Assembly: GCA_025738555.1 (NCBI GenBank)
Contig: JAOVFP010000012.1
Coordinates: 2,232,001-2,296,000 of the forward strand
Source: Cyathus striatus
Taxonomy: Eukaryota; Basidiomycota; Agaricomycetes; Agaricales; Nidulariaceae
DNA length: 64,000 nt
Direction: 5' to 3'
Position numbers and translations under genes: made by a program. The number at the start of each line of letters is the position of its first letter. Position 1 is the stretch's first letter. Of the stretch, positions 59,930 to 64,000 are shown one piece after another. The notes below the pieces were generated by a model. The model saw only the letters and a list, made by a program, of their open reading frames with translations, was not told the DNA's origin and searched no databases.

Positions 59930-61958
59930 TCCCCAGAAACATTCCCACGCTTCGACAGTGCTAGTAAACATGTCAATTGGAATATTATCAGGTAGTGATA
60001 ATATCACGCCATTCAACATCTGTACAAGACACGTCTAAATTTTGTGGAATGGACATGACATTGCATGTATCTATTTTAAGAAACATATCAACTCATCAAA
60101 CATACCCAATTTGGGTAGATCCCATCACTCTATGCCACCGTTGTATTTCTACGACATCCGATTTAATTCTAAAATCAATCCTTGGTGTGTTTAACCATGT
60201 ATGTACCATTCTAAAGCGCTAGCAAATGTACAATATATCTTCCCTGTGTCTGGAAAATTTCCCACGTGCAGACAGTGCTAGTGAACATCTCAATTGGAAT
60301 ATTATCAGGTTGTGATAATATTACGACATTTAACATCTGCATGTGACACGTCTAAATGTTGTGGAATGGACACAACATTGCGTGTATCTATTTTTAAGAA
60401 AAGATATCAACCCATCAAAACATACCCGATTTGTGTAGATCCCATCACCCTTTGCCATCTCATTGTATTTTCACGACATCCAGCGTATTTCTACAAACTA
60501 TCCTGCGTCTTCCCATTCATGAACGTGTACTTCTGAGGCGCTAACATTATTCCTGTCGAGTGAGCCTATGTCCACGTAAATTCCCACGCTTGGACCGTGC
60601 TAGCTAATGTCTCCATTGTAATATTATCAGGTAGTGATAACATCACGCCATTCAACATCTGTATAAAACACGTCTAAATGTTGTGGGATGGACACAACAT
60701 TGCGTGTATCTATTTTAAGAAAACATATCATCTCATCAAAACATACCCGATATGGGTAGATCCCATCACTCTATGCCATCCCATTGTATTTCTACGACAT
60801 CTGATATAATTCTAAAATCAATCCTTGGCATATTTAATCTTGTACGTACCATTCTAAAGCGCTAGCACATATACAATATATCTTCTCTATGTCTAGAAAA
60901 TTTCCCACGCTTTGACAGTGCTAGTAAACATGTCAATTGGAATATTATCAGGTAGTGATAATATCATGCCATTCAACATCTGTACAAGACACGTCTAAAT
61001 TTTGTGGAATGGACACGACATTGCATGTATCTATTTTAAGAAACATATCAACTCATCAAAACATACCCAATTTGGGTAGATCCCATCACTCTATGCCATC
61101 ACGTTTAATATCCACGACATTTTTTCGCAATTATATTAGTCGTGATAGTTACACGAGATAATTACGCTGTTGACGCGGCACAATGTCGTGACATCATCAC
61201 AACATTGCGTGCATCTATTTTAAGGAAACATACCATCCCATCAAAACATACCCAATTTAGGTAAATCTCATCACTGTATGCCATCCCGTTATATTTCTAC
61301 GACATCCGATTTAATTCTAAAATCAATCCGTGGTATATTAAATCATGTACGTAACATTCTAAAGTGCTAGCAAATGTACAATATATCTTCCATGTGTCTG
61401 GAAAAATTCCCACGCATAGACAGTACTAGTAAACATGTCAATTGGAATATTATCAGGTTGTGATAATATCACGCCATTCAACATCTGTATGAGACACGTC
61501 TAAATGTTGTGTTCATTCCACAACATTGCATGCATCTATTTTAAGAAACATATCAACCCATCAAAACATACCCAATTTGGGTAGATCCCATCACCCTTTG
61601 CCATCCCGTTATATTTCTACAACATCCGATTTAATTCTAAAATCAATCCTTGGCATATTTAATCATCTACGTACCATCCTGAGGCGCTAGAAAATGCACA
61701 ATAAATCTGACCTGTTCCAAGAAAAATTCCCACGCTTCGACAGTGCTAGTAAACATGTCAATTGGAATATTATCAGGTTGTGATAATATCACGGCATTTA
61801 ACATCTGCATAAGACACGTCTAATGTTGTGTCCATTCCACAACATTGCATGTATCTATTTTAAGAAAAGATATCAACCCAACAAAACATACCCGATTTGG
61901 GTAGATCCCATCACCCTTTGCCATCTCATTGTATTTTCACGACATCCAACATATCATA
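59930..61958. repeat. Satellite of about 320 bp with two internal hairpins, about six copies
   Basis: Unit starts (CAGTGCTAGTAAACATG) lie at 59,956, 60,273, about 60,593, 60,916, 61,421 and 61,741. One interval holds an extra partial unit. Each unit carries the perfect inverted pair ATATTATCA/TGATAATAT with a 5-bp loop, and many also carry AATGTTGTG/CACAACATT. The last unit is cut by the foldback element at 61,960. Open frames of about 75-80 codons in the units are repeat-derived. Confidence 0.9.
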
Positions 61959-61959
61959 A

Positions 61960-64000
61960 GTGTCAGCTAATTTGATCATTGAGTAGCAGGGATATATGAT
62001 TGTGGCAATCACAGAAGCTAGGTGCTTATATGATTGTCTTTTTGTATGCATATTTGGAATTCTACTTACTTCAGGTGATCATAAACAATCATTAATTTGT
62101 TTTAATTGAATATTACTATTGTATGTATGTATTAGATGATCATAAACAATCAATGACTGGTTCTAATTGATTATTACTATTGTATGTATATAATGGATGA
62201 TCATAAACAATCATTGATTTGTTTTAATTGAATACTACTATTGTATGTATCTTTTAGGTGATCATAAACAATCACATATATTCGCACGCGTCACGCTTTT
62301 CACACGCGTCACGCTTTTCATGCGTGTCACGCGCGTCACATTTGTCATTTGTCACACTTTTAGCGCTCGTCACGCATGTCACATACTAACATTTGTCACA
62401 CTTTGCACAACTATCATGCATTTGATGGGTGTTACTCTTTTGATTCACATTACATATTCTATGTGTGTCACTCATTATGCTCTTTGCATACATTACATTT
62501 GTCACAATTTTCACAGCTCAGTGATGTAATTTGACTTTTGACATTGACAACATATCTAAATTTGAAAACTATGGTAAGTGGGTGATACTCAGCAATAACA
62601 TATGCATGGACCACTTCCTGATGTTATCTGAGTGGTTACCTGGTTGATCCTGCCAGTAATTGTATGCTTGTTTAAAAGATGAAGCAATGCTGTCTGGGTA
62701 TAAGTATAAACAACATATGTCAGAGATATGAACACATGTGGCAGTGTAGAAATGAAACTGATTGTGACACAATATCAGTAAGAGTTGAGATAGTTTTCAT
62801 TTTCTCTCTGTATGAATAAATCAAACTATCATGTAGTCATATGGAGTAAGCAGATATGACTCAATAATGTGTATTGAAGATATCAGTATAACCAATAGTG
62901 ATACAAGAATCATGATCATCTAATGACTGAGATGTGTAAGTTTGATGTGATGTAGAATCACATATTTCACCATTCTTTCACATTTTTTGTCCATGTGTGG
63001 GTCTATCACCAAATTGTTCAATATGAAAATGTTCAATGGCATCATATCATATCTCTAGTCTTAATTGTAAAATGTCAATGGACTTACATACACACTCTAC
63101 ATGTTTCATTCTAGTTCCTTATTATTGTTACACTTCCATAGTTTACTAATTGTCACATTCCATGTTATAACCTTCAATTTAACAAGAACATCTTTGTTTC
63201 ATTTGCTTTAATAATTTACTCTGCACTTTTGTATACTTCTGTTCTCTAACAATTTCAACAACAATACAGATATACAAGTAATCCGACACATGTAATCAAA
63301 CACGTGTAACCAGCTTATCTCCTTGGGTGTTAAGTGTTCAGTACATCAGGATTCTCCTTCCTACTGTGCCTTCAGGCTCAACAAGTGTGAGCAAACATCA
63401 GAAGCAAATGAAATTGAAATTGAGAACCTAACAAACTTGATATATGATATACATCAAAAACCATGATGGACTAGTAGACCATGACAGGTGATATGCTGAG
63501 TATCACCCACTTACCATAGTTTTCAAATTTAGATATGTTGTCAATGTCAAAAGTCAAATTACATCACTGAGCTGTGAAAATTGTGACAAATGTAATGTAT
63601 GCAAAGAGCATAATGAGTGACACACATAGAATATGTAATGTGAATCAAAAGAGTAACACCCATCAAATGCATGATAGTTGTGCAAAGTGTGACAAATGTT
63701 AGTATGTGACATGCGTGACGAGCGCTAAAAGTGTGACAAATGACAAATGTGACGCGCGTGACGCGCGTGAAAAGCGTGACGCGTGTGAAAAGCGTGACGC
63801 GTGCGAATATATGTGACAAATATGAAGCGCGGGAATGTATGTGACAAATGTGACGCGCAGAAAGAATGTGACAAATGCGAAGCGCGGGAATGTGTGTGAC
63901 AGATGTGACGCGAGGGAGGAATGTGACAAATGCGAAGCGTGGGAATGTATGTGACGCGCGCGAAGAATGTGACGAGTATGATGGGTGTGAATATGTGTGA
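61960..64000. mobile_element. Foldback element, second copy, right end beyond the window
   Basis: It starts GTGTCAGCTAATTTGATCAT, then 61-bp repeats containing GGTGATCATAAACAATC (62,073-62,275), then a TGTCAC array (62,277-62,510). The stretch 62,270-62,600 is mirrored at 63,480-63,800, and the right arm's array continues to the window edge. The loop (62,600-63,480) shares an inner core with the copy at 49,105, in the opposite orientation. It is inserted into the satellite of about 320 bp. No transposase is seen. Confidence 0.8.
62637..62714 (+). pseudogene. Relic of the 5' end of 18S rRNA in the foldback loop
   Basis: TACCTGGTTGATCCTGCCAG is the universal start of eukaryotic 18S rRNA. The next about 58 nt (TATGCTTGTTTAAAAGATGAAGC, then GTATAAGTATAAACAAC) follow the known 18S order with several substitutions and small indels. 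About 78 bp are recognisable. Beyond that, similarity is too weak to claim. It is a captured fragment, not an rRNA gene, and it lies inside a mobile element. Confidence 0.85.

Noticed and set aside
62637..62714. Functional rRNA gene
   Set aside because: Only about 78 bp match 18S rRNA, with substitutions and indels, and it sits inside a mobile element.

Overview
This is a eukaryotic, AT-rich, repeat-dominated window that looks like the nuclear genome of an agaricomycete (mushroom-forming basidiomycete). Three things point there. Genes are cut by many short GT..AG introns of about 45-70 bp. The transposon-derived proteins are kinds common in that group: a Plavaka-like CACTA transposase, a MULE-like transposase with a PHD finger, and an integrase-core protein of the 'WHxDGxHKL' type. 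A basidiomycete-style BTB gene is present. There is no operon structure, and I found no CRISPR array or intact RNA gene. The species cannot be named from this window.

Layout. 0-12 kb: a possible KDZ-associated cysteine-cluster gene fragment, a minus-strand acidic gene with duplicated exons, a plus-strand uncharacterised gene (about 4.4-5.7 kb) and a long minus-strand multi-exon gene (about 8.1-11.9 kb). Four related non-autonomous elements are inserted among these. They end GAGCTCTTTACACT / AGTGTAAATTACTG, and each is flanked by a perfect 8-bp target duplication, so they are hAT-like. 12-18.5 kb: a gene-poor stretch bounded by inverted 19-bp sequences, with a pyrimidine-rich GCAAGTGACGAG array. 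19.9-24.5 kb: an uncharacterised minus-strand gene, the integrase-core gene, and a divergently oriented BTB gene. 25.7-32.5 kb: a degenerate MULE-like transposase gene, split by a TA-flanked MITE in an intron and by a 1.4-kb TRIM-like LTR element in an exon (175-bp LTRs, target duplication ACACC). 35.3-38.5 kb: the Plavaka/CACTA-like transposase. 38.7-39.3 kb: a dienelactone-hydrolase-like relic. 41.8-44.3 kb: a degenerate multi-exon gene.

44-64 kb is mostly repeats. It holds three members of a modular foldback family: one complete copy of about 4.4 kb (49,105-53,463), one running off the window end (from 61,960), and one apparently one-armed (from 47,271). All share a TGTCAGCYAATTTGATC-like terminus, then repeats containing TGATCA, then TGTCAC arrays. 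The two larger copies also share an inner core. The right-hand copy carries a 78-bp relic of the 5' end of 18S rRNA in its loop. Two satellites (an exact 181-bp period, and about 320 bp) flank a gene at 56.5-59.8 kb that has grown by tandem duplication of exon-intron modules.

Two signals cut across the window. First, the word GTGTCAC recurs as arrays inside both the hAT-like and the foldback elements. Second, nearly every premature in-frame stop in otherwise well-preserved exons is TGA. The simplest reading is CGA-to-TGA decay; sense decoding of TGA is a less likely alternative worth testing. All functional calls come from reading motifs by eye and from remembered family features; no alignment or database search was run.
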